Of a stretch of 64,000 nucleotides of DNA, positions 36,067-44,485 are shown one piece after another (within the stretch, counting starts at the first letter, position 1; each line of letters starts with the position of its first letter). This DNA is from DATBQN01 sp963799925 (GTDB lineage Bacteria > Acidobacteriota > Thermoanaerobaculia > Multivoradales > UBA5704), in contig CAWCYZ010000004.1 of NCBI GenBank assembly GCA_963799925.1, positions 682,001 through 746,000 on the forward strand, given 5' to 3'. The notes under the pieces are model-generated. The model was not told where the DNA came from. It worked only from the letters and a program-made list of their open reading frames with translations, and did not search any database. The position numbers and the translations under genes are program-made.

Positions 36067-37856
36067 TGCACCGCCATGCTCGCGCCGACGTAGCCCTGGC
36101 GCTCGAGGTAGAGCAGGATCTCCTGCGCCGCTTCCTCGGGCGACGCCGCCGAGGCGTCGATGACGAGATCGGCGTCGGCCGGCGTCTCGTAGGGGTCGGA
36201 GATGCCGGTGAACTCCTTGAGGATGCCGGCGCGCGCCTTGGCGTAGAGGCCCTTCCGGTCGCGCTGCTCGCAGACGTCGATCGGCGTCGCGATGTGCACC
36301 AGGACGAAGCCGCCGCCCGGCTCGATCATCGTCCGCACCTCCTTGCGCACGGTGTCGTAGGGGGCGATCGGGGCGCAGATCGCGATGCCGCCGTTCTTGG
36401 TGATCTCGGCGGCGACGTAGCCGATGCGGCGGATGTTGATGTCGCGGTGCTCCTTCGAGAAGTTGAGCTCGGAGGAGAGGTGCTTGCGGACGATGTCGCC
36501 GTCCAGGAGCGTCACCGGCCGGCCGCCGGTCTCCATGAACTTGACCATGAGGACCGAGGCGATGGTCGACTTGCCGGCGCCGGAGAGGCCGGTGAGGAAC
36601 ACCGTGAAGCCCTGCTGGTGGCGCGGCGGATGGGTGCGCCGCAGCTCGACCGCCACCTCCGGGAAGGTGAACCAGCCGGGGAGCTCGCGGCCCTCGGCGA
36701 GCCGCTGGCGCAGCTCCGTCCCCGAGATGTCGAGCGTGCGCTTGCCCGCCGGCACCTCGTCGACCGGGAAGTAGGTGTCCAGGTCCTCGACATAGACGAG
36801 CTGCTTGAACGGCACCATGGTGACGCCGAGCTCGTCCTGGTAACGGCGCAGGAGCTCCTGGGCATCATAGGGCCCGTAGAACGGCTTGCCGGCCGAGTCC
36901 TTGCCCGGCCCGGCGTGGTCGCGGCCGACGATGAAGTGGGTGCAGCCGTGGTTCTTGCGGATGGTGGCGTGGAGGAGCGCCTCGCGCGGGCCGCCCATGC
37001 GCATGGCGAGGCCCAGGAGGGCGAGCTTCGCCGTGTGCTGCGGGAAGCGGGCGAGGACCGCCTGGTAGCAGCGCACCCGCGTGTAGTGGTCGAGGTCGCC
37101 CGGCTTGGTCATGCCGACGGTCGGGTGGATCAGCAGGTTCGCCTGCGCCTCCTTGGCGGCGCGCATCGTCAGCTCGCAGTGGGCGCGGTGCATCGGGTTG
37201 CGCGTCTGGAAGGCGACCACCCGCCGCCAGCCCTGGCGCGCGAACTCGGCGCGCAGCTCGGCCGGGGTGAGGCGCAGCGAGCGGAAGTCGTAATGGACCG
37301 GAAGCTGCAGCCCTTCGAGCCGCCCGCCGACGAAGACCGGATGGGTGCGGTCGAGGAGGTGGGCGACGCCGGGGTGCTTCCTGTCGACGCTGCCGAAGAC
37401 GGCCTGCGAGGCGGCCTCGCGGTCCGGCTCCCACAGCTCGTCGACGTGGAGCGCCGCGAGCATCACTCCCTCGGGGTCGCGCAGGGCGAGCATGCCGCCG
37501 GCCGCCAGCGTCTCGGCGAACGGGCGAGGGACGTCCAGGGTGATGGGGATCGACCACAGGGTGCCGTCCGCCAGGCGCATGCGCTCGGCGACCGCGTCGT
37601 GGTCCGCCTTGCCGAGGAAGCCGGTCAGGGGGGAGAAGGCGCCGTTGAGCAGGAGCTCGAGGTCGCAGAACTGGCGCGGGGTGAGGTCCCAGGACGGCCA
37701 GTCGCGGGAGGCGGCCTTGAGCTCGGCGCTGCGGTCGGGGGCGGCGATCAGGTCGACGAGGGTGCCGCCGTGCGGCGCGATCAGGTGATCGGCGTGACCC
37801 GCGGGCCCGGGGGTCTCCTCGGGCTCGGGGACGGGGAACGGCAAGGTCTTGGTCAT
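36063..37856 (-). CDS. sat-cysC: Bifunctional sulfate adenylyltransferase / adenylylsulfate kinase
   Basis: The 597-residue product has an N-terminal ATP sulfurylase with QTRNPMHRAH, HPTVGMTKPGD and GRDHAGPG. A C-terminal APS kinase follows, with a GLSGAGKST P-loop near residue 423 and DGDIVRKHL. It makes APS and then PAPS from sulfate and ATP. The sulfurylase-then-kinase order is found in several bacteria and in PPS-type enzymes. ATG 37856 is preceded by AAGGAAA. Beside a large polysaccharide locus it could feed glycan sulfation, but no sulfotransferase or sulfite-reduction gene is visible in the window. Confidence 0.93.
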   Translation of the reverse strand: MTKTLPFPVPEPEETPGPAGHADHLIAPHGGTLVDLIAAPDRSAELKAASRDWPSWDLTPRQFCDLELLLNGAFSPLTGFLGKADHDAVAERMRLADGTLWSIPITLDVPRPFAETLAAGGMLALRDPEGVMLAALHVDELWEPDREAASQAVFGSVDRKHPGVAHLLDRTHPVFVGGRLEGLQLPVHYDFRSLRLTPAELRAEFARQGWRRVVAFQTRNPMHRAHCELTMRAAKEAQANLLIHPTVGMTKPGDLDHYTRVRCYQAVLARFPQHTAKLALLGLAMRMGGPREALLHATIRKNHGCTHFIVGRDHAGPGKDSAGKPFYGPYDAQELLRRYQDELGVTMVPFKQLVYVEDLDTYFPVDEVPAGKRTLDISGTELRQRLAEGRELPGWFTFPEVAVELRRTHPPRHQQGFTVFLTGLSGAGKSTIASVLMVKFMETGGRPVTLLDGDIVRKHLSSELNFSKEHRDINIRRIGYVAAEITKNGGIAICAPIAPYDTVRKEVRTMIEPGGGFVLVHIATPIDVCEQRDRKGLYAKARAGILKEFTGISDPYETPADADLVIDASAASPEEAAQEILLYLERQGYVGASMAVQ

Positions 37857-37999
37857 GACGCGGAGTTTCCTTACGGTCGTTGGAGAGCGTGGTTGTCCAG
37901 GGGGACGAGATCCTGCGCGGGTGGGTTGCTCACCCAAGATCCCTAGTGCGCGACCCCCGCCGGCGCGAGACCGCGAGGCGCCGCGCACACGGATCCGGG

Positions 38000-38024
38000 C
38001 AGGGAAATCTAGGCAAGTTCCCTG
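38000..38024. promoter_or_regulatory. Inverted repeat upstream of sat-cysC
   Basis: CAGGGAA and TTCCCTG are separated by 11 bases, an operator-like dyad about 145-170 bases upstream of the sat-cysC start. I find no strong promoter in the 37857-38037 stretch, which holds no gene. Confidence 0.35.
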
Positions 38025-38037
38025 CCAGCCAGGTAGC

Positions 38038-38127
38038 GGGTCCGTTGGGTCCGCTGCGGGCGACCGCCCTCGGGACCACCCTCCCGAACCCCCTTCCAGG
38101 CGGTCGTCCTCGGGACCCAACGGACCC
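38038..38127 (-). repeat. 90-bp dispersed 3' element, copy 1 (full)
   Basis: The element is bounded by a perfect 15-bp inverted repeat (GGGTCCGTTGGGTCC / GGACCCAACGGACCC). The 60-base interior contains two related GGCG-x-CG-x-CCTCGGGACC units. It starts 34 bases after the stop codon of the 38162-38803 gene and reads in that gene's direction. Copies 2 and 3 are at 38911-38962 and 62352-62441. Confidence 0.85.
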
Positions 38128-38161
38128 GGTACCGCGAGCCGGCGGCAGGGGAGGGCTTGGA

Positions 38162-38803
38162 TCAGGGCCGCGAGGGCGACGGCTCGGGGCTGTTCTCGAT
38201 GACCGTGACCGTGGTCACCCCGCCGATCGTGGCGAGGGGGATCAGGACCTCGTTCTTCTGCCACCAGGCGACGACGCAGGCGCGGCAGGTGTCGTCGGCG
38301 CGCCGGACGCCGGCGAAGCCGATCCGCGTCACGATGCCGTCGCAGAGGAAGCCGAGGACGTCCTTGCCCTGCTGCTGGGAGCCGGTCTCGCCGACGGTCA
38401 GGTTCTGGGCGACTCCCCGCTCCTTGGGTCCGAGGTCGGCCCGGCAATCGCGGGTCACCGGGACGGCGAGGGTCGCGGAGCGGGCGATCTCGCGCCCGCC
38501 GTCGTCGAGCAGCGCGGCGTACTCCTCGACCGCGTCGGTCTGTTTGCGCGGCTTCGGCGCCGTCGCCCAGGAGCGGCCGCCGCCTTCCGGCTCCATCGCC
38601 ACCCAGTAGAAGTCGCCGTGCCCCTTCCAGCGGAAGTAGAGGCGGGCGCCGCCGCCGGGCGCCTCGCCGGTCGCCGTCGCCCGCGCCACGGCGTTGCGCT
38701 CGACCGGCAGGCAGCTCGCCTCGGCGAGCGAGATGCTCTGGGCGAGGACCGGCGAGGCGGCGGCGAAGAGGACCGCGGCGGCCAACAGGCTCTGTGCTCT
38801 CAT
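38162..38803 (-). CDS. Secreted protein of unknown function
   Basis: The 213-residue product has a clear signal peptide (residues 1-21, ending PVLAQS). Four or five Cys are scattered through the chain, and a C-terminal hydrophobic stretch (VLIPLATIGGVTTVTVIEN) could be a membrane or lipid contact. The mid-section WKGHGDFYWVAMEP is beta-like. No family recognised. It stands between the sulfate-activation operon and the Wzc/CpsB operon and carries a 90-bp repeat element immediately downstream. Confidence 0.6.
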   Translation of the reverse strand: MRAQSLLAAAVLFAAASPVLAQSISLAEASCLPVERNAVARATATGEAPGGGARLYFRWKGHGDFYWVAMEPEGGGRSWATAPKPRKQTDAVEEYAALLDDGGREIARSATLAVPVTRDCRADLGPKERGVAQNLTVGETGSQQQGKDVLGFLCDGIVTRIGFAGVRRADDTCRACVVAWWQKNEVLIPLATIGGVTTVTVIENSPEPSPSRP

Positions 38804-38910
38804 GGCAGGGCCCTCCCTGGGCTCTCCCCGCGCTCGCTCGAGCCGCGGGACGGCAGATGCGGATGTCTTCCTATCTTAACGCCAGACGGCGTCCGGCGCC
38901 ATCGGCGCGC

Positions 38911-38962
38911 CCCACCCTCCCGACCCCCTTCCAGGCGGCCGTCCTCGGGACCCCACGGACCC
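38911..38962 (-). repeat. 90-bp dispersed 3' element, copy 2 (truncated)
   Basis: About 52 bases match copies 1 and 3, including one outer arm in the form GGACCCCACGGACCC; the other arm and part of the interior are missing. It begins 19 bases after the stop of the TPR gene and has the same orientation relative to its gene as the full copies. Confidence 0.75.
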
Positions 38963-38981
38963 GGCACCGGCCGGGCGGGCC

Positions 38982-40343
38982 TCAACCGGCGTTGTCGGGC
39001 CCCAGGATGCGGCGGGTGTAGGTCTCGACGTAGGGGGTCCGCTGCAGGCTGGGGAGCGAGCGCCTGAGGGCCGCCGCGGCGCCCGGCGCGTCGCCCGACT
39101 CGTAGAGGGAGACGGCGAGATAGAAGAGGAGCTCGGGGCGGTCGCTCGGCGGCTCGCCGCCGCGCCGCAGGTAGGAGGCCGCCTCGCGCCAGCGCGAGTT
39201 GCGGTAGGCCGTCTCGCCGGCGAGGAGCTGCGCCTCGCGCACGTCCGGATGGGCGTCGGCCACCGGGCGGGCGAGGTCGAAGGCCTGCTTCAAGTCGCGC
39301 GCCTGGACGCTCTTGAGGAGGCTCCGCGCCCGCTCGAGGCCGGCGCGCTCGGCGGCCGAGAGGCGGGCGGTGGCCGGCGTGGTCGGCGCCCCCAGGGCGG
39401 GCTTGACGACGGGCGCCGGGCTCGGCGGGCCCGCCACGGCCGCGACCCCCGGCCCGGGGGCCGTGGCCGCGGGGGCATGCTGCTGGACGCGGGCGAGGAG
39501 GGCGGCGACCTGGCGCTCTCCCTTGACCTCCGGCGCCAGCGCGTCGGCCACCCCGCGAGCCTCGCGCCACTCCCCCAGCTCCACCCAGCAGCCGAGGAGG
39601 GCGGTGGCGTAGCGCGGCTCCCGGTTGCCGCGCGGGCAGGGCCCGAGGTCGACGACCGCGTCCTTGCAGCGCCTGGCCCAGGCGCGCGTCAGGCCGCGCA
39701 GGCAGAGGGCGTCCGGGTCGGCGGGGGCGAGCGCCGCCGCCTGCTCGGCGCGGGCGAGCGCCTCGGCCGTCCTGCCGTCGTCGAAGTCGAGCTCGGCCAG
39801 GAGGCGGTTGGCCGCCGGGTCGCGCGGCTCCTTGGCGAGGCGCGCCTCGAGCTGGCGCCGGCGCTCCTTGGGCGGCAGGGCGGCCCACTGGGCGCCGGCG
39901 CGGCGGCTCGCCAGGCCGGCGAAGGTGGGCACGGCGGCGAGCGTCGAGGGGGGGACGGTCGCCGCGGCGCGGTCCTCGAAGGCCTGGCGGAGGTCGGGGG
40001 GCAGCGCCAGCTTGCGATAGACGCCGAAGCGCTCCTCGACCTCGGCCAGGCGGCCGAAGGTGCTCTGGAAGCCCTCGTTGTCGCCCGCCGCCCCCTGGGC
40101 GGCGGCGAGGCGCACCAGGCAGTCGCCGAGCGGCGCCGGCTCCTCGAGCAGGCCGAAGCAGGCGAGGCGCAGGGCATGCGCCGCGGCGGCGTAGTCCTTG
40201 CGGTCGTAGGCGGCGACGCCGTCGCGCAGCAGGCCGAGGTAGAAGGAGTCGGCCGCCACCGCCGCCCGCGCCAGGAGCGGGGCGAGCACCGCGGCGAGGC
40301 CGAGGGCCAGCCGGAGGACGGCGAAACGGCGGCCGGCCCTCAC
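38982..40343 (-). CDS. TPR-containing periplasmic/secreted protein
   Basis: The 453-residue product starts at GTG 40343 (GTGA overlap with the phosphatase stop) with a signal peptide ending near LLARAAVAADSF. TPR-like helical pairs follow (YLGLLRDGVAAYDRKDYAAA, LARAEQAAALAPADPDALC). A Pro/Ala linker at about residues 285-325 precedes a second TPR block. It likely scaffolds assembly of the export machinery, given the co-transcribed CpsB, Wzc and Wza genes. The substrate is unknown. Confidence 0.65.
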   Translation of the reverse strand: MRAGRRFAVLRLALGLAAVLAPLLARAAVAADSFYLGLLRDGVAAYDRKDYAAAAHALRLACFGLLEEPAPLGDCLVRLAAAQGAAGDNEGFQSTFGRLAEVEERFGVYRKLALPPDLRQAFEDRAAATVPPSTLAAVPTFAGLASRRAGAQWAALPPKERRRQLEARLAKEPRDPAANRLLAELDFDDGRTAEALARAEQAAALAPADPDALCLRGLTRAWARRCKDAVVDLGPCPRGNREPRYATALLGCWVELGEWREARGVADALAPEVKGERQVAALLARVQQHAPAATAPGPGVAAVAGPPSPAPVVKPALGAPTTPATARLSAAERAGLERARSLLKSVQARDLKQAFDLARPVADAHPDVREAQLLAGETAYRNSRWREAASYLRRGGEPPSDRPELLFYLAVSLYESGDAPGAAAALRRSLPSLQRTPYVETYTRRILGPDNAG

Positions 40344-41188
40344 GCCTTCTTCTCCAGATGGATCGGCCGCGGGGAGTGGAGCGGCGCCGGCATCGAGGTG
40401 GGGTCGGCCGGCTCGAACGGCTCGGTCGTGGGGCCGGCCGGCAGCGGCCGGTCCTCGACCACCGCCCGCGGGTTCTCCGAGCAGAGCCGGGCGGCCAGCT
40501 CGGCGCTCCAGCGGGCGGCGATCGCCCGGCGGGCGCGGGAGAGCCCCGGCGGCCGGCGCTTGAGGTCGTGCGCGTCGCTCGCCACGAAATGGGCGAGCCC
40601 GGCACCGATCAGGCGGAGCGTGTCGGCCTGCGCCCGGCGGCCGAAGCCGCCGGTGACGCTCATCGCCGTCACCTGGCAGAGGGCGCCGAGCGCCACCAGC
40701 CGCTCGACCGCGGCGAGGTTGCCGGCCAGCCAGGGGATGTGCTCGGGATGGGCCAGGATCGGCCGCCAGCCGGCGACCGCGAGCTCGTGGACGAGGTCGG
40801 CCGCCGCCTCCGGCGCCTCGCCGCCGGTGAGCTCGAGGAGCAGGTAGCGCGAGCCGGCGAGCGGCGTCACCCCGGTGCCGGCGTCGCGGTCGGCCGCCGC
40901 GGCGAGCGCCTCGACCTCGGCCAGGAGCTGCCCGTCGACGCGGATCTCGGCGCCGGCGAGGATGCGGAAGCGCGGCAGCTCGGCGGCGACGGCGGCGGCG
41001 AGCGCGCGCCGCAGCTCGGCGAGGCGGGCGCGGTCGCAGTTCCACCAGCCGGCGCGCCGTTGGTGCGGCGTCGCGATCATCGCGCTGCAGCCGTCGTCGT
41101 CGGCGGCGCGGCACATGGCGACCGCCTCCTCGAGAGACCGCGCTCCGTCGTCGATGGCCGGCAGGATGTGGCAGTGCAGGTCGATCAT
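40340..41188 (-). CDS. CpsB/YwqE-type tyrosine-protein phosphatase (PHP fold)
   Basis: The 282-residue product has the PHP metal ligands in order: DLHCHILPAIDDGA, MIATPH, AGAEI, LAHPEH and SDAHD. The family dephosphorylates the C-terminal tyrosines of the capsule autokinase. The kinase gene is directly upstream and overlaps by one base (TGATG). The C-terminal 40 residues are Pro-rich. It acts in the cytoplasm to reset Wzc-like kinase activity. Confidence 0.9.
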   Translation of the reverse strand: MIDLHCHILPAIDDGARSLEEAVAMCRAADDDGCSAMIATPHQRRAGWWNCDRARLAELRRALAAAVAAELPRFRILAGAEIRVDGQLLAEVEALAAAADRDAGTGVTPLAGSRYLLLELTGGEAPEAAADLVHELAVAGWRPILAHPEHIPWLAGNLAAVERLVALGALCQVTAMSVTGGFGRRAQADTLRLIGAGLAHFVASDAHDLKRRPPGLSRARRAIAARWSAELAARLCSENPRAVVEDRPLPAGPTTEPFEPADPTSMPAPLHSPRPIHLEKKA

Positions 41189-43545
41189 CAGGCGGCGGAG
41201 CCGGCGCGCTCCTGCTCGTAGGAGCCGTACGACTCATAGTAGCGGTAGCGCCGTCCGAGGCTGCCCTGGGTCGAGCGGTAGCGGTTGAGCACCGCGCCGA
41301 GGATCTTGATGTCGGCCATCTTCAGCCGGTCGCGGCAGGCGCGCGCCTCCTCGCGCGTCACCTTGCCCGAGGCGAGGGTCAGCACGACGCCGTCGGCGAG
41401 CGTGCCGACGACGGTGGCGTCGGTCACCGCGAGCGCCGGCGGGGTGTCGACGATCACGTAGTCGAAACGGCCGCGCGCCAGCTTCAGCCACTCGCGCATG
41501 CGGTCCGAGGCGAGCAGCTCGGAGGGATTGGGGGGAATGGTGCCCGAGGGCGTCAGGTAGAGGTTGGGGACCTCGGTCGGCAGGTACATCTCGCGCGGGT
41601 CGACGCCGCCGGTGAGCTGGTTGACCAGGCCGACCCGGTTCGACAGCTTGAAGACCTGGTGCATGCGCGGCTTGCGCAGGTCGCAGTCGACCACCAGCAC
41701 CTGCCGCCCGAGCTGCGCCAGGACAACGGCGAGGTTCGCCGCCGTCGCCGTCTTCCCCTCGCTCGCCTCGGCGGAGGTGATCGCCACCACCTTGATCTCG
41801 TCGGCGGAGGAGAGGAGGAGGGCCGTGCGGAGCGACCGGTACGCCTCGGAGATCGGCGTCCGCGGCCGCTCGTGGGGGACGAGCTCGATCTGCGTCGCGT
41901 CGCCGGTACCGCCCTTCTTCTCGAGGAGCGCCGGCACCGCCTTGGCGGCCTTGCGCGGCAGTATTCTGGTGCCGCCGGTGCCTCCGGTGCCGCGGGCGCC
42001 CGCCGCGCCCTCGGCCGGCTGGCCGTAGCCGTAGCCGTAGCGCGCCAGGTAGCCGTAGCCGCGGCCGCTGTCGCTCAGGTCGGGGACGACGGCGAGCGTC
42101 GGCAGGGCCAGACGGCGCTCGATCTCCTCCGGGGTCTTGATCGTGCGGTCGAGGAACTCGATCAGGAGGGCCGAGCCGATCCCCAGGAGGAGCCCGAGGA
42201 GCAGGCCGTAGATGAGGTCCTGGCGCAGCGACGGGCGGAACGGGCCGCCCGGCATCAGGGCGCGGTCGATGATGTGGACGTTCGAGTCGCGGGTGTCCTG
42301 GAGGCGCGCCGCGACCTCGGTCTCCGACTGCTTCTTGAGCAGCTCGTTCAAGAGCGTGCGGCGGGTCTCCACCTCGACCTTCAGGTTGCCGTACTCGACC
42401 GCCGACGAGCTCTGGTCGAGCGCCTCCCGCTTCATGCCGTTGACCTCGGCCTGCAGCGCCCCCTCCTGGCGCTGCGCCGTCTGGTACTCGGCGTAGGCGC
42501 TCCCCTTGGCCTTGGCGACCATCTCCTCGACGACGCTCGCGACGTGCTGGCGCCCCTTCTCGATCTCGGCGCGCAGCGAGACCATCGCCGGCCAGTCGGG
42601 CTTGTAGGTCTTCAGCTTCGTCTCGTACTCGCTCTCCATCTTGAGCTGGTCGGTGCGCATGCCGGAGACCATGCCGCCCGACAGGGTGTCGGCCACCGTC
42701 TCCTTGGGCGAGGCGAGCACCTCGTTGTAGCGCGCCTCCCTCTCGATGCGCATCTTCTTGGCCGCCATGTAGTCCTGATTGAGCGACTCCAGGCGCTGCA
42801 GGAGGACGTTCGAGCTGGGGTCCAGGGTGACGATGTCGCTCTTGCGGCTGAACGACTGGAGCTGCTTCTCCTTGTCCTCGATCTCCTGCTTCAGGCTGTT
42901 GATCTGCGCCCCGAGGAAGCTCGACGCCTTGCCGGCGCTGGCGAAGCGGTTCTCGATCCCCATGTCGATGAACGCCTCGGCGAAGCCGTTGACGGCGCGC
43001 GCCGCGAACTCGGGATTGGAGGAGACGTAGGAGATGGTGACGAGCTGGGTGCTGTGCACCGGCTCGACCGTCAAGCCGCCGCGCAGGCGGTCGGCCAGGC
43101 GGCCGAGGATCGCCTCGTCGTCGTCGGCGGTGGGCTTCCTCGCCTCGCGGGCGCGGACCAGCGCGGCGCCGGGGTTGAAGCTCGGGTCGTTCTGCAGGTC
43201 GAGGTTGCGCACCACCCGCTCGGCCAGGCCGCGGCTCTCGAGGAGCTTGTACTGGGTGGGGTAGTACTCCATGTCCCAGTAGCTCTCCATCAGCGGGTTC
43301 TGGTCGGTGCCGAAGACCGGCGTGCCGCTGCGGCGCTCGATCTGCACCGTCGCCGCCGCCGCGTACTGCTTGGGGGTGATGGCGAAGTGGATGCCGGCGG
43401 CGACCAGCGTGGTGACGCAGAAGGCGGCGACCAGGCGCCAGTGGCGCCGCACCATGCCGAGGTACTCGGCGACGTTGAAGTCCGACTCCGCCGCCGGCTC
43501 GGCGGCGGCGGGCGAGGCGAAGGGATCGAGCGCGATCTGGCTCAA
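41188..43545 (-). CDS. wzc: Polysaccharide co-polymerase and tyrosine autokinase (Wzc-like)
   Basis: The 785-residue product has a Wzz domain with a first membrane helix (about residues 35-57). A periplasmic coiled-coil region runs from about 190 to 400, and a second helix lies near 465. The BY-kinase domain has SAEASEGKTATAANLA (Walker A), VLVVDCDLRKPRMHQVF (Walker A') and VIVDTPP (Walker B). The tail RYRYYESYGSYEQE carries the clustered tyrosines that are autophosphorylated. A Gly/Tyr-rich linker with repeated YGYG lies just before the kinase. It controls chain length and links polymerisation to export. Confidence 0.93.
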   Translation of the reverse strand: MSQIALDPFASPAAAEPAAESDFNVAEYLGMVRRHWRLVAAFCVTTLVAAGIHFAITPKQYAAAATVQIERRSGTPVFGTDQNPLMESYWDMEYYPTQYKLLESRGLAERVVRNLDLQNDPSFNPGAALVRAREARKPTADDDEAILGRLADRLRGGLTVEPVHSTQLVTISYVSSNPEFAARAVNGFAEAFIDMGIENRFASAGKASSFLGAQINSLKQEIEDKEKQLQSFSRKSDIVTLDPSSNVLLQRLESLNQDYMAAKKMRIEREARYNEVLASPKETVADTLSGGMVSGMRTDQLKMESEYETKLKTYKPDWPAMVSLRAEIEKGRQHVASVVEEMVAKAKGSAYAEYQTAQRQEGALQAEVNGMKREALDQSSSAVEYGNLKVEVETRRTLLNELLKKQSETEVAARLQDTRDSNVHIIDRALMPGGPFRPSLRQDLIYGLLLGLLLGIGSALLIEFLDRTIKTPEEIERRLALPTLAVVPDLSDSGRGYGYLARYGYGYGQPAEGAAGARGTGGTGGTRILPRKAAKAVPALLEKKGGTGDATQIELVPHERPRTPISEAYRSLRTALLLSSADEIKVVAITSAEASEGKTATAANLAVVLAQLGRQVLVVDCDLRKPRMHQVFKLSNRVGLVNQLTGGVDPREMYLPTEVPNLYLTPSGTIPPNPSELLASDRMREWLKLARGRFDYVIVDTPPALAVTDATVVGTLADGVVLTLASGKVTREEARACRDRLKMADIKILGAVLNRYRSTQGSLGRRYRYYESYGSYEQERAGSAA

Positions 43546-44402
43546 AAGAAGGACTCCTTGACCACCACGACGTCGCCCTCGCGCAGCTCGACGTCGGGGT
43601 CCCTGCCGGCGAGGATGCGCTTGTAGTCGACCGTCTGCTCGCCGTGCTGGCCGGGCGCCGCGGGGCCGGGCTTGGCGCGCTTGATCATGATCTTGCGCGC
43701 CGCGCGGTCGGTGAGGCCGCCGGCGCGGGCGATCGCCGCCAGCAGCGTGATCCGGTCGGTGCTCTTGAAGGCGAGGGCGCCGGGCTTGCCGACCTCGCCC
43801 AGGCAGTAGACGGTGACCTCGACGGTCGCCGGCACGTTGATCAGGTCGTTGGCGAAGATCGGCAGGTTGGCGCGCGGGTCGGCGCGGACCATGAGGTCGT
43901 CGGCGTCGATCGCCACCTGGTCGGTCAGGCCGTTCTCGGCGCGGCGCAGCACGTAGATGACGTTGCCGTGGCTCTCGGCCAGGCCGCCGGCGGCGGTGAT
44001 CGCCTCGATCAGCGTCCAGCGGCCGGAGAAGGCGAGGTTGCCGGGCTGGCGCACGGCGCCGATCACCGCGATCGGCTTGGAGCGGAACTCGCGCACCTCG
44101 ATGGAGGTCGAGGCGCGCTGCACGTACTTCGATTCGAGCAGGGTCTTCAGGCGCTCGGCGAGCTCGTTCTCGGTCAGGCCGGAGGCCGCCAGGTCGCCGA
44201 TCAGGGGCAGGTTGATCTTGCCGTCCTCGGTCACCCGGCGCTCGACGTTGAGCTCCGGCACCTCGAACACCTGGATGGCGACCAGGTCCTTGGGGCCGAT
44301 GCGGTAGCCGGGGTTCCTGGCCGCGCCCTGGCCCAGGGCCGGCAGGGCGGCGAGCAGCGCGAGCGCCAGAGATGCAGAGATTCCTCGGGAAAAACGTCTC
44401 AT
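43542..44402 (-). CDS. wza: Polysaccharide export outer-membrane protein (Wza-like)
   Basis: The 286-residue product has a signal peptide (residues 1-25, ending ALGQG). The Poly_export motif YRIGPKDLVAIQVFEVPELN comes next, followed by two SLBB-type domains (AVIGAVRQPGNLAFSG and VYCLGEVGKPGALAFKS). No Cys follows the signal peptide, so unlike classical Wza it does not look like a lipoprotein. ATG 44402 is used. It should form the periplasmic/outer-membrane conduit with the Wzc-like kinase, whose start overlaps this stop by 4 bases. Confidence 0.9.
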   Translation of the reverse strand: MRRFSRGISASLALALLAALPALGQGAARNPGYRIGPKDLVAIQVFEVPELNVERRVTEDGKINLPLIGDLAASGLTENELAERLKTLLESKYVQRASTSIEVREFRSKPIAVIGAVRQPGNLAFSGRWTLIEAITAAGGLAESHGNVIYVLRRAENGLTDQVAIDADDLMVRADPRANLPIFANDLINVPATVEVTVYCLGEVGKPGALAFKSTDRITLLAAIARAGGLTDRAARKIMIKRAKPGPAAPGQHGEQTVDYKRILAGRDPDVELREGDVVVVKESFF

Positions 44403-44485
44403 GTCACGTCGCCGCCAGGGTTTGCGGAATGGTGGAAGTCTACGCCGGACGGCCCGCGAGGTCAAAAACCGGGGTCGACGCCAGG

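Noticed and set aside
38038..38127. Insertion sequence or transposase remnant
   Set aside because: The element is only 90 bp with no coding capacity, and no transposase is seen in the window. A MITE origin is not excluded and is discussed in the findings.
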